A program made the position numbers and the translations under genes. Below the pieces are notes generated by a model. The model worked only from the letters and a program-made list of their open reading frames with translations, ran no database searches and was not told the DNA's origin. Source: Sphaerochaeta globosa str. Buddy (GTDB taxonomy: Bacteria > Spirochaetota > Spirochaetia > Sphaerochaetales > Sphaerochaetaceae). From it: a DNA stretch of 64,000 nt. Below, piece after piece: positions 33,267-42,149 of the stretch. The stretch lies in assembly GCF_000190435.1 (NCBI RefSeq), contig NC_015152.1, positions 2,734,458 to 2,798,457 of the forward strand, written 5' to 3'. The stretch's first letter is position 1, and each line of letters starts with the position of its first letter.

Positions 33267-33275
33267 CTATGTTTT

Positions 33276-33306
33276 CTTTTATTTGCAAATAAAAGGCAAA
33301 TAAAAG
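33276..33306. promoter_or_regulatory. 20-bp perfect palindrome plus extra direct repeat
   Basis: CTTTTATTTGCAAATAAAAG (33276-33295) is perfectly symmetric. Its right half GCAAATAAAAG is repeated directly at 33296-33306. It lies 10 bp after the dehydrogenase stop and 15 bp before the -35 box of the next operon. It may be an operator for an unlinked regulator, or a weak AT-rich terminator. Confidence 0.55.
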
Positions 33307-33320
33307 GCATACTATTCTTC

Positions 33321-33349
33321 TTTACCGCACTGATTGCCGATGCTAGGAT
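33321..33349 (+). promoter_or_regulatory. Promoter of two-component operon
   Basis: TTTACC (33321-33326), 17 bp, and TAGGAT (33344-33349) preceded by TGC, an extended -10. Transcription would begin near 33356. Confidence 0.5.
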
Positions 33350-33384
33350 GATGTATGTCAGGGTGTATGCAAAGAGGTGGGAAG

Positions 33385-34443
33385 ATGGCATTAATTCTTG
33401 CAATTGACGACTCGGCAACCGATCTTTCAATGATTCAGTATATTTTGACCAACCATGAAGTCATTTTGGCACGAAACGGTGAAGAAGGTTTGCAAGAACT
33501 GGACATCCATCCCAAAGTCGACCTGATACTCCTGGATCTGCACATGCCTGTCATGGATGGATTCACCTTCCTGGACATCTGCCATGATCGTAATCTCGAT
33601 ACACCAATCATTATCCTTACCAACTCCGAGGAAATAGATAAGGAAATACGTGGCTTGGAGAAAGGAGCTGTGGACTTCATCCGCAAACCCTTGAATTTCA
33701 AAGCCCTGCAAATGCGCATCGATGTACAGCTAAGGCTCAAACAGTCAACCGAATTGATCAAGGAACACAACCGCCAGCTCGAGGAGCTTATTGAGAAACG
33801 AACCCAAACCATCCGACGTACGAATGAGATCACCATCAATGCCTTGGTTAGACTCTTGGAAGTACGCAATATCGAGACCAGCCACCATGCCCGACGAACC
33901 AAGGTCATGATGGAGTTGCTTTGCCGCCAGTTGCAGAAGCAAGGACTCGCTGGATACCAGCTAAGTGATAAGGAGATCAACGAGTTGGTCGATACGGCAC
34001 CCTTGCACGACATCGGCAAGGTCGGTATACCGGACAACATCCTGCTTAAGCCGGGAAGACTTGATCCAGATGAGATTACCATCATGCGCGAGCATGTAAA
34101 CAAGGGTATTGAGGCTCTCGACTACAGCATTGAGAGCGAAGAGACGAAGATAAGTTTCATCGAAACAGCCCGTGAGTTGATTGCCAGTCATCATGAGTGG
34201 TACGACGGCAGCGGGTATCCAGCTAACATCCAAGGCCAAGCCATCCCTCTTGCCGGCAGATTGATGGCGGTAATCGATGTGTACGATGCGCTTACCAGCA
34301 AACGTGTATACAAAGAAAAAATCGAACACAATGAGGCCATTGAGGTGATGAAACAGGAATCTCCGCGACATTTCGATCCCATTGTCTTTGCAGCATTTTT
34401 AGCGGTGGTTCCCCAAATACGAAAGAGACTGGAAGAGTCATAA
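33385..34443 (+). CDS. Response regulator with HD-GYP phosphodiesterase output
   Basis: A 352-residue protein. The receiver domain (1-120) has the acidic pair in ILAIDDSATD, phospho-acceptor D51 in LILLDLHMPVMDGF, and the Lys of FIRKPLNF. A coiled linker (about 120-150) leads to an HD-GYP domain with HHARRTKVMMELL, HDIGKVGIP (H208-D209) and HHEWYDGSGYPANIQG (H269-H270), so c-di-GMP hydrolysis is expected. The frame opens at 33355, but ATG 33385 follows AGAGGTGGGAAG. It is 9 bp ahead of a hybrid kinase that should phosphorylate it. Confidence 0.94.
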   Translation: MALILAIDDSATDLSMIQYILTNHEVILARNGEEGLQELDIHPKVDLILLDLHMPVMDGFTFLDICHDRNLDTPIIILTNSEEIDKEIRGLEKGAVDFIRKPLNFKALQMRIDVQLRLKQSTELIKEHNRQLEELIEKRTQTIRRTNEITINALVRLLEVRNIETSHHARRTKVMMELLCRQLQKQGLAGYQLSDKEINELVDTAPLHDIGKVGIPDNILLKPGRLDPDEITIMREHVNKGIEALDYSIESEETKISFIETARELIASHHEWYDGSGYPANIQGQAIPLAGRLMAVIDVYDALTSKRVYKEKIEHNEAIEVMKQESPRHFDPIVFAAFLAVVPQIRKRLEES

Positions 34444-34452
34444 GGAGAAGCG

Positions 34453-37260
34453 ATGCGAAGCCAATGCAGGATCAAGGTTTGCAGTTTCTTGATGCTGTTT
34501 TTTGTGTGCTCATCAATCCTTGGAGCAGAAGCAAAGCTTCAGTTCAGTGCAGAAGAGTTGCGCTTCATCGCCGTTCATCCGCAAATTCAGGTAGGTATCG
34601 ATCCCAAATTCACTCCCTTTGAATTTATTACCAGTGAAGGAAAGCACGGCGGTATCACCGCCGATGTACTTTCCCTCATTTCTGAACGCACCGGCCTCAC
34701 TTTCACCTATGACCCTTCACTGAGCTGGACAGAGACAGTACAGAAAACACGTGAAAGGTCCATCGATTTGCTCTCTGCGGTAGGCTACACCCAGGCCAGG
34801 GCACAGTACATGACCTATCTGGAACCATATTTACACTTCCAACGGGCCATCATCATACAAAAGAGCAACTCCACCATTACCAGTTTCAAGGATTTAGCGT
34901 ATAGACAGGTTGCGGTACAACGCGACAGCTCCCATGAAGGTTTTTTGCTCTATTACCCCGACATCACCATGCGTCTCTACGATACTGTCGAGGAGGCTCT
35001 GCTTGCAGTACAGCATGGTGAAGAGCTAGCCTTCGTTGGCAATGAGGCTACCAGCATCTACCTCAGCCGCACCCTTGGCTTGACCGATCTGCAGTTTATT
35101 CCCATCGCCGAAGGGGGGCTGCAGGAATTGCATATGGCGGTACGCAGCGATTGGCCGCAATTGGCAAGCATCCTGCAAAAAGGGATCGACTCAATCAGCG
35201 AAAAAGAGATGAAGTCAATCCTCGACCGCTGGATCCGCTACGAGAGCCGCTACGATCTTGCTCCCATCATCCGGTTGGTCGGTATCATTGTCTCCATTCT
35301 GGTCATCATTCTGGGCAGTTCGCTGTTCTGGGTCTCCCGTCTCAGGGATGCGGTGAAGGCAAAGGATGCAGCACAGAAGCAGGCTCAGCAGGCAGATATT
35401 GAGAAGAGCAGGTTCCTCGCCCGTGTGTCCCATGAAATCCGCACTCCGCTCAACGGAATTCGCGGCATGAGTTACCTGTTGGAAAAAACATCCCTCGATG
35501 CCAATCAGATGCGGTATGTGAAGACTATCAGCGGTGCAACGCAGACGATGCAGAGCATCATCAACGACATTCTTGAGTTCTCCCGTCTCGATGAAGACCG
35601 CATTATTCTGGAAAATATTCCCTTTGCACTAGACGATGTACTTGAGAACTGCATATCCATTGAATCGTATCTCATTCAACAAAAAGGCCTGCACTTCAGG
35701 CTCAATCAACCAGATGATGTACCACAACATCTGGTGGGTGATCCGACCCGCCTCGCCCAGATACTGATAAATCTGCTGAATAATGCAGTCAAGTTTACAG
35801 AAGCCGGGTCCATCGACCTCACGGTACAGGTCCAAACTTTGGCGGAACAATCGTGTTCGCTTAGCTTTGAAGTCAAGGACACCGGCATCGGCATGAACGA
35901 ACAACAGATGGAGAACCTCTTCAAACCCTTTGTACAAGCCAATGCCTCCATTCATCGCAAATACGGGGGGTCCGGGCTTGGTCTTTCCATCGTAAAAGCT
36001 CTTGTAGAGAAAATGGGTGGGACCCTCACGGTGACAAGTGAGATGGGAAAGGGAAGTGCCTTTACCGCCACCATTCCCTACACACTCGACATCCAGGGTT
36101 CAAAAGAGGAACAGCAAAGGAGAAAGAGCATTGATTTCTCGGCAATCAAGGCTTTGGTCGTTTGTTCGGACCGCTACCTCGACGAGCGCATAAGAATACT
36201 CTTTGGTGAGTACAAAATCCAATCGGAGGCTGTCTCCTCGCCTTCAATTGCGGCCAAAGTATTGGAAAGCGGAAATACCTTTGACATAGTTGTAGTTGAG
36301 CTTACAAACATCCAAGCCTTTTCCGATACCCTTATGAATAGTATGAAGAAAACAGGGCTGGAGCGCCCGAAAGTGCTAGCCTTCGTGCATGACGATACCC
36401 AGCTGAAGAGTTCTCCTTTCATAGACATAGTACTGCCATTACCCGTAATCAACTCCGTGCTTTTCAATGCCTTGCTGCATCTGTTTGGGAAAGGTGTGGC
36501 AGATGGGCAAAGAAGCAATCCAAATCCCGAGGCTGCTGCTTCAGTACCGCTGCAGATCCTGGTAGTTGAGGATAATGCAACCAATCAAATCATCGCCAAG
36601 GAGATTTTACAACAGCAGGGCTGGTCGGTACACCTGGCCAACAATGGCAAAGTTGGGTATGAGATGTTCCTTTCCATGGAGGATACCCTGGATCTGGTGT
36701 TGATGGATTTGCATATGGATGTGATGGATGGATATGAGTCCTCCACCCTGATCAGGGCAAAGAATGAGCGGGTGCCGATTATCATCACCAGTGCCGACCT
36801 GATGGAAACGGTTCAGAAGCAGTGCAGGGAAATCGGAGTGTCCGACCTCATTGGAAAGCCCTATGACCCGGACCAACTTATCAGCAAAGTTGCCGAACTA
36901 GCCCTTGCTTACCACCAAAGAAGGCAGAGCATTGACTTCGAGCGGGGAATATTCAGCATTGGTGGTGATAAAAATCTGTATACACGCGTACTCACTTCTT
37001 TCACTTCGGAGCTGGAGCAGTTGCTGCTCAGCTTGAGAAGTGCAATTACCGAGCAGAATCTCCCTGCTGCTGCAGAACTGGCCCATAAGGCCAAGGGTAG
37101 TTGTGGTGCTGTCGGTGCAATGCAGGCACAAAAGCTTTGTGCCAGCTTGCAACAAAGCCTCGAGAAGGAGAGTATGCCCTCACAAGAGAGTATTGCCTCG
37201 GTGCTCAGAGAGCTTGAGCAGGTACTTCGGGAAGCGAAGGAATATGTGAGTAAAGCTTAG
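34453..37260 (+). CDS. Hybrid sensor histidine kinase with periplasmic SBP_bac_3 sensor, receiver and Hpt
   Basis: A 935-residue phosphorelay kinase. It has a signal or first helix (1-25), an amino-acid-type binding domain (about 30-265; VGIDPKFTPFEFITSEGKHGGITADVL), a membrane helix (about 272-297) and a HisKA domain with H327 (VSHEIRTPLNGIRGM). The ATPase domain has N box NLLNNAVKFTE, G1 DTGIGM and G2 GGSGLGLSIV. A receiver-like segment at about 560-680 lacks an acceptor Asp and acidic pair. A true receiver has VVEDNATN and D752 in LVLMDLHMDVMDGY, and the Hpt has H878 in LAHKAKGSCGAVGA. ATG follows AAGGAG. The partner is the HD-GYP regulator upstream. Confidence 0.94.
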   Translation: MRSQCRIKVCSFLMLFFVCSSILGAEAKLQFSAEELRFIAVHPQIQVGIDPKFTPFEFITSEGKHGGITADVLSLISERTGLTFTYDPSLSWTETVQKTRERSIDLLSAVGYTQARAQYMTYLEPYLHFQRAIIIQKSNSTITSFKDLAYRQVAVQRDSSHEGFLLYYPDITMRLYDTVEEALLAVQHGEELAFVGNEATSIYLSRTLGLTDLQFIPIAEGGLQELHMAVRSDWPQLASILQKGIDSISEKEMKSILDRWIRYESRYDLAPIIRLVGIIVSILVIILGSSLFWVSRLRDAVKAKDAAQKQAQQADIEKSRFLARVSHEIRTPLNGIRGMSYLLEKTSLDANQMRYVKTISGATQTMQSIINDILEFSRLDEDRIILENIPFALDDVLENCISIESYLIQQKGLHFRLNQPDDVPQHLVGDPTRLAQILINLLNNAVKFTEAGSIDLTVQVQTLAEQSCSLSFEVKDTGIGMNEQQMENLFKPFVQANASIHRKYGGSGLGLSIVKALVEKMGGTLTVTSEMGKGSAFTATIPYTLDIQGSKEEQQRRKSIDFSAIKALVVCSDRYLDERIRILFGEYKIQSEAVSSPSIAAKVLESGNTFDIVVVELTNIQAFSDTLMNSMKKTGLERPKVLAFVHDDTQLKSSPFIDIVLPLPVINSVLFNALLHLFGKGVADGQRSNPNPEAAASVPLQILVVEDNATNQIIAKEILQQQGWSVHLANNGKVGYEMFLSMEDTLDLVLMDLHMDVMDGYESSTLIRAKNERVPIIITSADLMETVQKQCREIGVSDLIGKPYDPDQLISKVAELALAYHQRRQSIDFERGIFSIGGDKNLYTRVLTSFTSELEQLLLSLRSAITEQNLPAAAELAHKAKGSCGAVGAMQAQKLCASLQQSLEKESMPSQESIASVLRELEQVLREAKEYVSKA

Positions 37261-38228
37261 GTATTCAGCACCTCATCCACAATGGAGGCAATACGTTCCA
37301 CATTGGTCTGGTAGATGAAGTGCGTCCCTTCAAGCACCTCATACTTGGCCTGTGGCCCAATTCTCTTGAGATGCTCCATTTGGTATTCCTGGGGTGTAAT
37401 GGGCAACTGTTTATTGGGTGTCTCATAGGTCTGCTTGGAAATGACCTTGAAATAGGGGATCTCGGATGGATAGGCAAGAGCTTTGGTCTCGGCGACAAAC
37501 TCATTACCGTATGCAATCTGCTTAAGCAGCGTGTCGTTGACCGAAAAGCCTGCAAACAGCAACATATGATCGATTTCCTCTTCTGTGTAGCCTAATTCCA
37601 AGGTTTTTTTTCGGTTGGTCACCAATGGGCCGAGCAGGGAGGGAACTCCCAATGTCTGCTGGAGTTTTGCTATCGGAAGCAGCGCTGCTACAAAGCCCGG
37701 AGTCTTTGCATAGAAGGCCGACGAGGTTCCATCCAAGGAAATGATGGCTTTGACTTCGTTTGGATATACAGCAGCATAGTACTCGCTGTAAAGGCTTGAG
37801 ATTGAATGGCCCATCAAGACATAGGGGGCCGTAAATCCGGCTGTTTTCAGTGCTGAGCGAATCTCCTCTACATAGTTGGCGCTGGAACGTTCACGCTGTG
37901 TCTGGCTGGAAAAACCCACTCCAAAATATTCTACGCAAACCACAGTATACTTTTTGCTGAGTTCTCTCATCAACGGACCGAAGTCAGCAGAAGGAAGGCC
38001 GATTCCCATGCCAGGCAACAGAACAACGGTGTCTTTACCCTGCCCCATAGAGCTTATGTGCATAGTCCCATCAAAGACTGATACCAGTTGGCCATTCGGC
38101 TGAGCCTTCTTGTATTGCTGCTTGAAGTACGTTGCATGCAACAAGGTCGTAATTGCCAAAGAAAGCACAATGAACAAGAAAACCCACTTCAACAGTCGTT
38201 TGAACCAGCCTTTTTTCTTTTTGCTCAT
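37257..38228 (-). CDS. Alpha/beta hydrolase, membrane-anchored
   Basis: A 323-residue hydrolase. A basic start MSKKKKGWFKRLLKW precedes one anchor helix (about 15-35). The fold shows VVLLPGMGIGLPSADFGPLMRELSKKYTVVCVEYFGVGFSS, the nucleophile elbow GHSISS and a late His in VLEGTHFIYQTN. The catalytic acid is not certain. The substrate is unknown; many such anchored enzymes are esterases or lipases. ATG 38228 follows GAGAGGAG, and the upstream extension is unsupported. Its stop overlaps the end of the kinase gene by four bases in convergent orientation. Confidence 0.85.
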   Translation of the reverse strand: MSKKKKGWFKRLLKWVFLFIVLSLAITTLLHATYFKQQYKKAQPNGQLVSVFDGTMHISSMGQGKDTVVLLPGMGIGLPSADFGPLMRELSKKYTVVCVEYFGVGFSSQTQRERSSANYVEEIRSALKTAGFTAPYVLMGHSISSLYSEYYAAVYPNEVKAIISLDGTSSAFYAKTPGFVAALLPIAKLQQTLGVPSLLGPLVTNRKKTLELGYTEEEIDHMLLFAGFSVNDTLLKQIAYGNEFVAETKALAYPSEIPYFKVISKQTYETPNKQLPITPQEYQMEHLKRIGPQAKYEVLEGTHFIYQTNVERIASIVDEVLNT

Positions 38229-38407
38229 AGGGACTCCTCTCGCATGATTGTAGCTATACACCTTGAAATATACAAGATTTGTATAGGTTTATTGCTTTAG
38301 GGAAATACAAAATCTTACATGCTCTCTACAACCATGCAAAACCAAGGGAACAAGAGCTTACGTGATTCCAAAATTCATGGGTATAGTAGAAGTGAGGAGA
38401 GAAGCCT

Positions 38408-39463
38408 ATGAAGCAGAGAACTCTACTTGTTTGCATCCTCATCGTGTTTGCACTCCCGCTTTTGCCGGGGTCGGAGGTCACATCCATTACCTGGGAGACG
38501 ACTGCCCAGGAATATAAAGGCAGATACACAGAGAAGATCACTTTTCAACTGCCTCCAAACGGGACACCTAAGCCTGTCTATGGCTTTGGTGAATATGCAT
38601 GGAACTCAAGTATCGGTAGCGCCGCCGTAGCCATGGACTTGCTTACCTACAAGGATGGGGGGACGGTAACAATTCTCATTGTGGAAGGTCCTGAGTATTA
38701 CAAAAGTGGGGAGACCTACGAGGGTTGGAATACCACCTTTGTATTTCTCGATGCCAAGGGGAACATTATTAAACCGGATGAAGCTTCGATTATGTATATT
38801 GATATCCCTGAGGAACCGTTTGAACCGGTCAGCACCCCTTCCCCAAAGTCTTTCACCGTTTCCAACAACACAGGTACAACACTTACGTACCTGGGTATCT
38901 TTAGCTCCGACATGCGGGCGGTAGGAGTGCATAAAAAAAATCTTCTCGCCAACGAAAGACTGCCGAATGGACAAAGTGTGCAGATATACTTTGCTGAGAA
39001 CCCCGACCTAGAAGCGGTAATCCTCTATCGATACGGCCAAGTACTGCAAGTCGATGCAACCGCAGAGCGACAGAGAGAGTTCAGGTACGAATGGAGACCT
39101 GACACGAACAATCTTCAGATTATTCTGTTACCGGAGCACGAAAGAAAGCAGAAATCACTTACATCACTTGCCGTGATCAATGAAGGTGAGTATGCACTCG
39201 TTGAATTGTATCTACTCACCCCGGCGATGGAGGCGAAGCGAGACTACAGTAAGGAAATCCTGCAAGGACAAGTGATAAGAAGTGGCGAAACATGTGTCAT
39301 AGACCTCATGAAATGGCCGTATCTGCGTTCGTTTCTGGAGAAACAAACACAGGATCTTCTTTCAGTAGAGGCGTATGACGAGGATGGGTACCCACTCTTC
39401 CAATTCTGGCTGCCTGAGTATGAGAACCTGGAAATCACCCTCAGTGATTGGGATTACTTGTAG
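38408..39463 (+). CDS. Secreted protein of unknown function
   Basis: A 351-residue exported protein with a signal peptide of about 22 residues (MKQRTLLVCILIVFALPLLPGS). The body appears as repeated beta-sandwich-like segments: PKSFTVSNNTGTTLTYLGIFSSDMRAVGVHKKNLL and later TSLAVINEGEYALVELYLLTPAMEAKRDYSKEIL. Each has an NxTGxxL/YLYIS-like pattern seen in proteins that hold periplasmic Ig-type repeats. I cannot name a family. It stands alone between the hydrolase and the GntR gene. Confidence 0.72.
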   Translation: MKQRTLLVCILIVFALPLLPGSEVTSITWETTAQEYKGRYTEKITFQLPPNGTPKPVYGFGEYAWNSSIGSAAVAMDLLTYKDGGTVTILIVEGPEYYKSGETYEGWNTTFVFLDAKGNIIKPDEASIMYIDIPEEPFEPVSTPSPKSFTVSNNTGTTLTYLGIFSSDMRAVGVHKKNLLANERLPNGQSVQIYFAENPDLEAVILYRYGQVLQVDATAERQREFRYEWRPDTNNLQIILLPEHERKQKSLTSLAVINEGEYALVELYLLTPAMEAKRDYSKEILQGQVIRSGETCVIDLMKWPYLRSFLEKQTQDLLSVEAYDEDGYPLFQFWLPEYENLEITLSDWDYL

Positions 39464-39582
39464 ATGGAATGTTCGGAATCGAGAGATGCTTCTGCTTTTC
39501 CCTATAAAGAACTTCAAATAGTGTCTGGGAATTGTCAGATTATTGCATTCTCAGCTGAGCACCCCTTCTCCACGCTCTTGAC

Positions 39583-39610
39583 TTGCCCTGTCGATTGGGA
39601 TACCTATAAT
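39583..39610 (+). promoter_or_regulatory. Consensus -10 box abutting the gntR start
   Basis: A perfect TATAAT (39605-39610) with TTGCCC 16 bp upstream (39583-39588). It ends two bases before ATG 39613, so a transcript from it would be leaderless or start inside the gene. Confidence 0.45.
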
Positions 39611-39612
39611 GC

Positions 39613-40290
39613 ATGAAAGATCTCAACCTCAAGCAGCAAGCGTATGATTACCTAAAAACAAAGATTCTGAACTGTGAGATTAAACCCGGTGAATATATCT
39701 CGGAGAAAGATATTCTCGAATCCGCAGAAATCGGGCGAACCCCCTTTCGAGAAGCGATAATCATGCTGCAAGCTGAGCATCTGGTTGAAGTACGCCCTCG
39801 ACATGGGACTTTTTCCACTCGATTGACCAGAACAGACGTCATAGAAGTCTTCAGCATGAGGAAAATGCTGGAACCTGTGGCCGTATTTACCTACCTGAAT
39901 CGAATTGACGTCTCCAAACTCCTTGAGAACGACCGATTGATGGAACGGCTCAGCAAGAATGCCGAAGAGGTACCGGCATCAGAACTTTGCAAGACAGATA
40001 TGGCCTTTCACTCGTTCTTCATCGAGAACTCAGGCAACAGCAGACTTAGCCGATTGCTGAACCCAGTCTTCCAGGATGCCTACCGCATCAGCATGTTCAA
40101 CAATTGGTTTACCAATACCAGAGGAAGAACCTGGAAAGAAACCTATGATCACCATCACCTGATTCTGCAAGCAATATTCAAAGAGGACAAACAGGAAATA
40201 GTCAGCACCTACAATACCCATCTGAACTACTATCTGGCTTCCGCTCTTGCCACCATCGATCTCTATGAGAAGGAACATGGTAGTGATTGA
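39613..40290 (+). CDS. GntR-family transcriptional regulator, FCD type
   Basis: A 225-residue regulator with winged helix LKQQAYDYLKTKILNCEIKPGEYISEKDILESAEIGRTPFREAIIMLQAEHLVEVRPRHGTF. The FCD helical ligand domain has MRKMLEPVAVF, DMAFHSFFIENSGNSRL and HHHLILQAIFKED, with His residues placed as metal ligands. No good Shine-Dalgarno precedes ATG; a consensus -10 box abuts it instead. It is followed by a strong terminator and then the second TRAP operon, which it probably regulates. The ligand is likely the TRAP substrate or a metabolite of it. Confidence 0.9.
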   Translation: MKDLNLKQQAYDYLKTKILNCEIKPGEYISEKDILESAEIGRTPFREAIIMLQAEHLVEVRPRHGTFSTRLTRTDVIEVFSMRKMLEPVAVFTYLNRIDVSKLLENDRLMERLSKNAEEVPASELCKTDMAFHSFFIENSGNSRLSRLLNPVFQDAYRISMFNNWFTNTRGRTWKETYDHHHLILQAIFKEDKQEIVSTYNTHLNYYLASALATIDLYEKEHGSD

Positions 40291-40315
40291 TCGACTTACC
40301 CTTTCTTGTTCATGC

Positions 40316-40346
40316 AACTCCCTGCCGTAATCAGGGAGTTTTTATT
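40316..40346 (+). terminator. Rho-independent terminator after gntR
   Basis: AACTCCCTG (40316-40324) and CAGGGAGTT (40332-40340) form a perfect 9-bp stem with a seven-base loop, followed by TTTATTT. Confidence 0.85.
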
Positions 40347-40444
40347 TGTGCATATAAAGCTCACACTATAGATTTGTTACTAATAGAGACTAAACCAATT
40401 TTAAATATACATAAAAGCTGTTTTTTTCGTTTTAAATATTTTTA

Positions 40445-40473
40445 TTGTGTTGTTTCTAATGCTGTGATATATT
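40445..40473 (+). promoter_or_regulatory. Predicted promoter of second TRAP operon
   Basis: TTGTGT (40445-40450), 17 bp, TATATT (40468-40473). Just upstream TTTTAAATAT occurs twice, at 40399-40408 and 40430-40439, three helical turns apart, as expected of paired operator half-sites. Confidence 0.45.
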
Positions 40474-40566
40474 CTAGTCAGGTTTGTTGGAGAGAAGACT
40501 CCCTTCAATAAACATCATCAATTTTTGCTCCAACGCATCAAATCGTAGAGCAATAGAGGGGAAGAA

Positions 40567-41571
40567 ATGAAAAAATTACTCGTTAGTCTGTGTGTACTCG
40601 TCTTGGTGCTCGGTGCATTAGCCGCTGCAGGGTCCAAGGAAGCCGTCGGAGAACAGAAGACATACAATCTGATGTTCAGTCATGCTTTGACCGAGAATGA
40701 CCCTTATCACAAGGCTTTCTTGGATTGGGCTGATGCAGTGAAGACCAAAACGAACGGTGGATTGGTTATCGATGTGTTTGCCAGCTCCCAGCTCGGTGCT
40801 GAAGAAGATGTCATTGAACAGATGCGAGCCGGTGCAAATATCGGGCATAATACTGACTCAGCAAGACTTGGCAACTATGTACCGCAGATTGCTGTGTTCA
40901 ACGGCCCCTACATGCTGGAGAACATGGATGAAGTGAAGCGTGCAGCAGAATTGCCGGTTGTTAAAGGCTGGGAGAAGGAGCTTGAGGACAAGTTCGGTCT
41001 CAAGGTGCTTTCTTTTGCTTACATACAGGGTCATCGAAACGTTATCAGCAATAAGCCTGTTTTCAAGCCTGCAGACCTCGCGGGTCTCAAGCTGCGAACA
41101 GCAGGTGCTCCCATTTGGCAGGAATCCGTCCGTGCAATCGGAGCCACTCCCGTAGCGATGGGCAGAAGTGAGATTTACTCCGCAGCCCAGACTAAGGCTA
41201 TCGATGGTCTTGAAGATGTATATACCGCTTACGCAGCTGCTCAGCTTGACGAAGTCTTGAAGGTGGTCAGTGAGACTAATCACATCTACCTGATCAACTT
41301 CTCCGTGTGTTCTGCTGCTTGGTTCAATGCTCTTCCGGCTGAGTATCAGACTATTCTGGTTGAAGAGGCCGACCGTGCAGGATACGCAGTATCTGAAAGA
41401 ATAAAGACCGAGGCTGATACTGTAAAGGCACAGCTGATCAAGGAAGGAATCCGCGTAATTCCCAACTCAGAACTTGATATGGAAGCATTCCGTAAAGCCG
41501 GCGAGAAGGCATACCAGGTACTTGGTATCACCGATGCAAAAGATCTCGTCTACAAGGCTCTCGGCAAATAA
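40567..41571 (+). CDS. dctP: TRAP transporter solute-binding protein (DctP family)
   Basis: A 334-residue periplasmic binding protein. The signal peptide (about 1-20) is MKKLLVSLCVLVLVLGALAA. Family landmarks are FLDWADAVKTKTNGGLVIDVFASSQLGAEEDVIEQMRAG, LAGLKLRTAGAPIWQESVRAIGATPVAMGRSEIYSAAQTKAIDGLEDVYT and YLINFSVCSAAWFNALPAEYQTILVEEA. The conserved Arg of KLRTAG should bind the ligand carboxylate. ATG follows GAGGGGAAGAA. It is the first gene of a P-Q-M-isomerase operon. The ligand is unknown; the linked TIM-barrel isomerase suggests a sugar acid or keto acid. Confidence 0.93.
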   Translation: MKKLLVSLCVLVLVLGALAAAGSKEAVGEQKTYNLMFSHALTENDPYHKAFLDWADAVKTKTNGGLVIDVFASSQLGAEEDVIEQMRAGANIGHNTDSARLGNYVPQIAVFNGPYMLENMDEVKRAAELPVVKGWEKELEDKFGLKVLSFAYIQGHRNVISNKPVFKPADLAGLKLRTAGAPIWQESVRAIGATPVAMGRSEIYSAAQTKAIDGLEDVYTAYAAAQLDEVLKVVSETNHIYLINFSVCSAAWFNALPAEYQTILVEEADRAGYAVSERIKTEADTVKAQLIKEGIRVIPNSELDMEAFRKAGEKAYQVLGITDAKDLVYKALGK

Positions 41572-41588
41572 GCCTTACTCAAAGGCAT

Positions 41589-41620
41589 TCGATCGGACGG
41601 GTGATTTTCCATCCGTCCGA
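41589..41620 (+). other. Intercistronic hairpin after dctP
   Basis: GATCGGACGG and CCGTCCGATC pair across a short loop (GTGATTTTCCAT region), forming a strong stem just after the dctP stop without a long T-tract. As at 12001, it sits between the binding protein and the permease genes. Confidence 0.6.
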
Positions 41621-41645
41621 TCATACTGTATAGGAACCACACAGC

Positions 41646-42134
41646 ATGAACACACTATTTAATCGGATATGCAAAATTGAGAAGTACTTCGCCATGTTCG
41701 GCATCGTCGTGCTTACACTTTGCATCTTTCTGGGGGCAGTCTCACGAACACTTGGCAAACCCTTGAGCTGGACGACGGACATCGGCATGCTGATGTTGAC
41801 TTGGTCCACCTTCCTAGGCGGTGACATCGCATTTCGGGAAGGAAGGCTCGCCAACTTGGATATTGTTGTTGCCAAGTTCCCTAAATCAATCCAGAAAACA
41901 TTGGTGGTCATTATCTATGCAATCATCATCATTTTTCTTTGTTCCTTGGTCTATCTCGGGACGCGATTAACCTACACTACCAGATTCAGAACCTTTAACG
42001 GTGTGCCGAACTTCAGTTTTGCATGGGTAACCGTTTCCTTGCCTTGCAGTGCAGTCTTCATGATTGTTACAGCTGTGAAGCGAGTAATTGTCCTGTTGAA
42101 AAGCAATGACTGCTCTGCAATTGCGAAAATGTAG
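41646..42134 (+). CDS. dctQ: TRAP transporter small permease (DctQ)
   Basis: A 162-residue inner-membrane protein with four hydrophobic helices (about 17-36, 46-62, 84-106 and 128-148). It carries the DctQ stretch WTTDIGMLMLTWSTFLGGDIAFREGRLANLDIVVAKFP. It lies 74 bp behind dctP and 15 bp ahead of dctM. An inverted repeat in the dctP-dctQ gap (ATCGGACGGG and CCGTCCGAT) may form an mRNA hairpin. Confidence 0.9.
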   Translation: MNTLFNRICKIEKYFAMFGIVVLTLCIFLGAVSRTLGKPLSWTTDIGMLMLTWSTFLGGDIAFREGRLANLDIVVAKFPKSIQKTLVVIIYAIIIIFLCSLVYLGTRLTYTTRFRTFNGVPNFSFAWVTVSLPCSAVFMIVTAVKRVIVLLKSNDCSAIAKM

Positions 42135-42149
42135 GTCGGGGAGATATAT

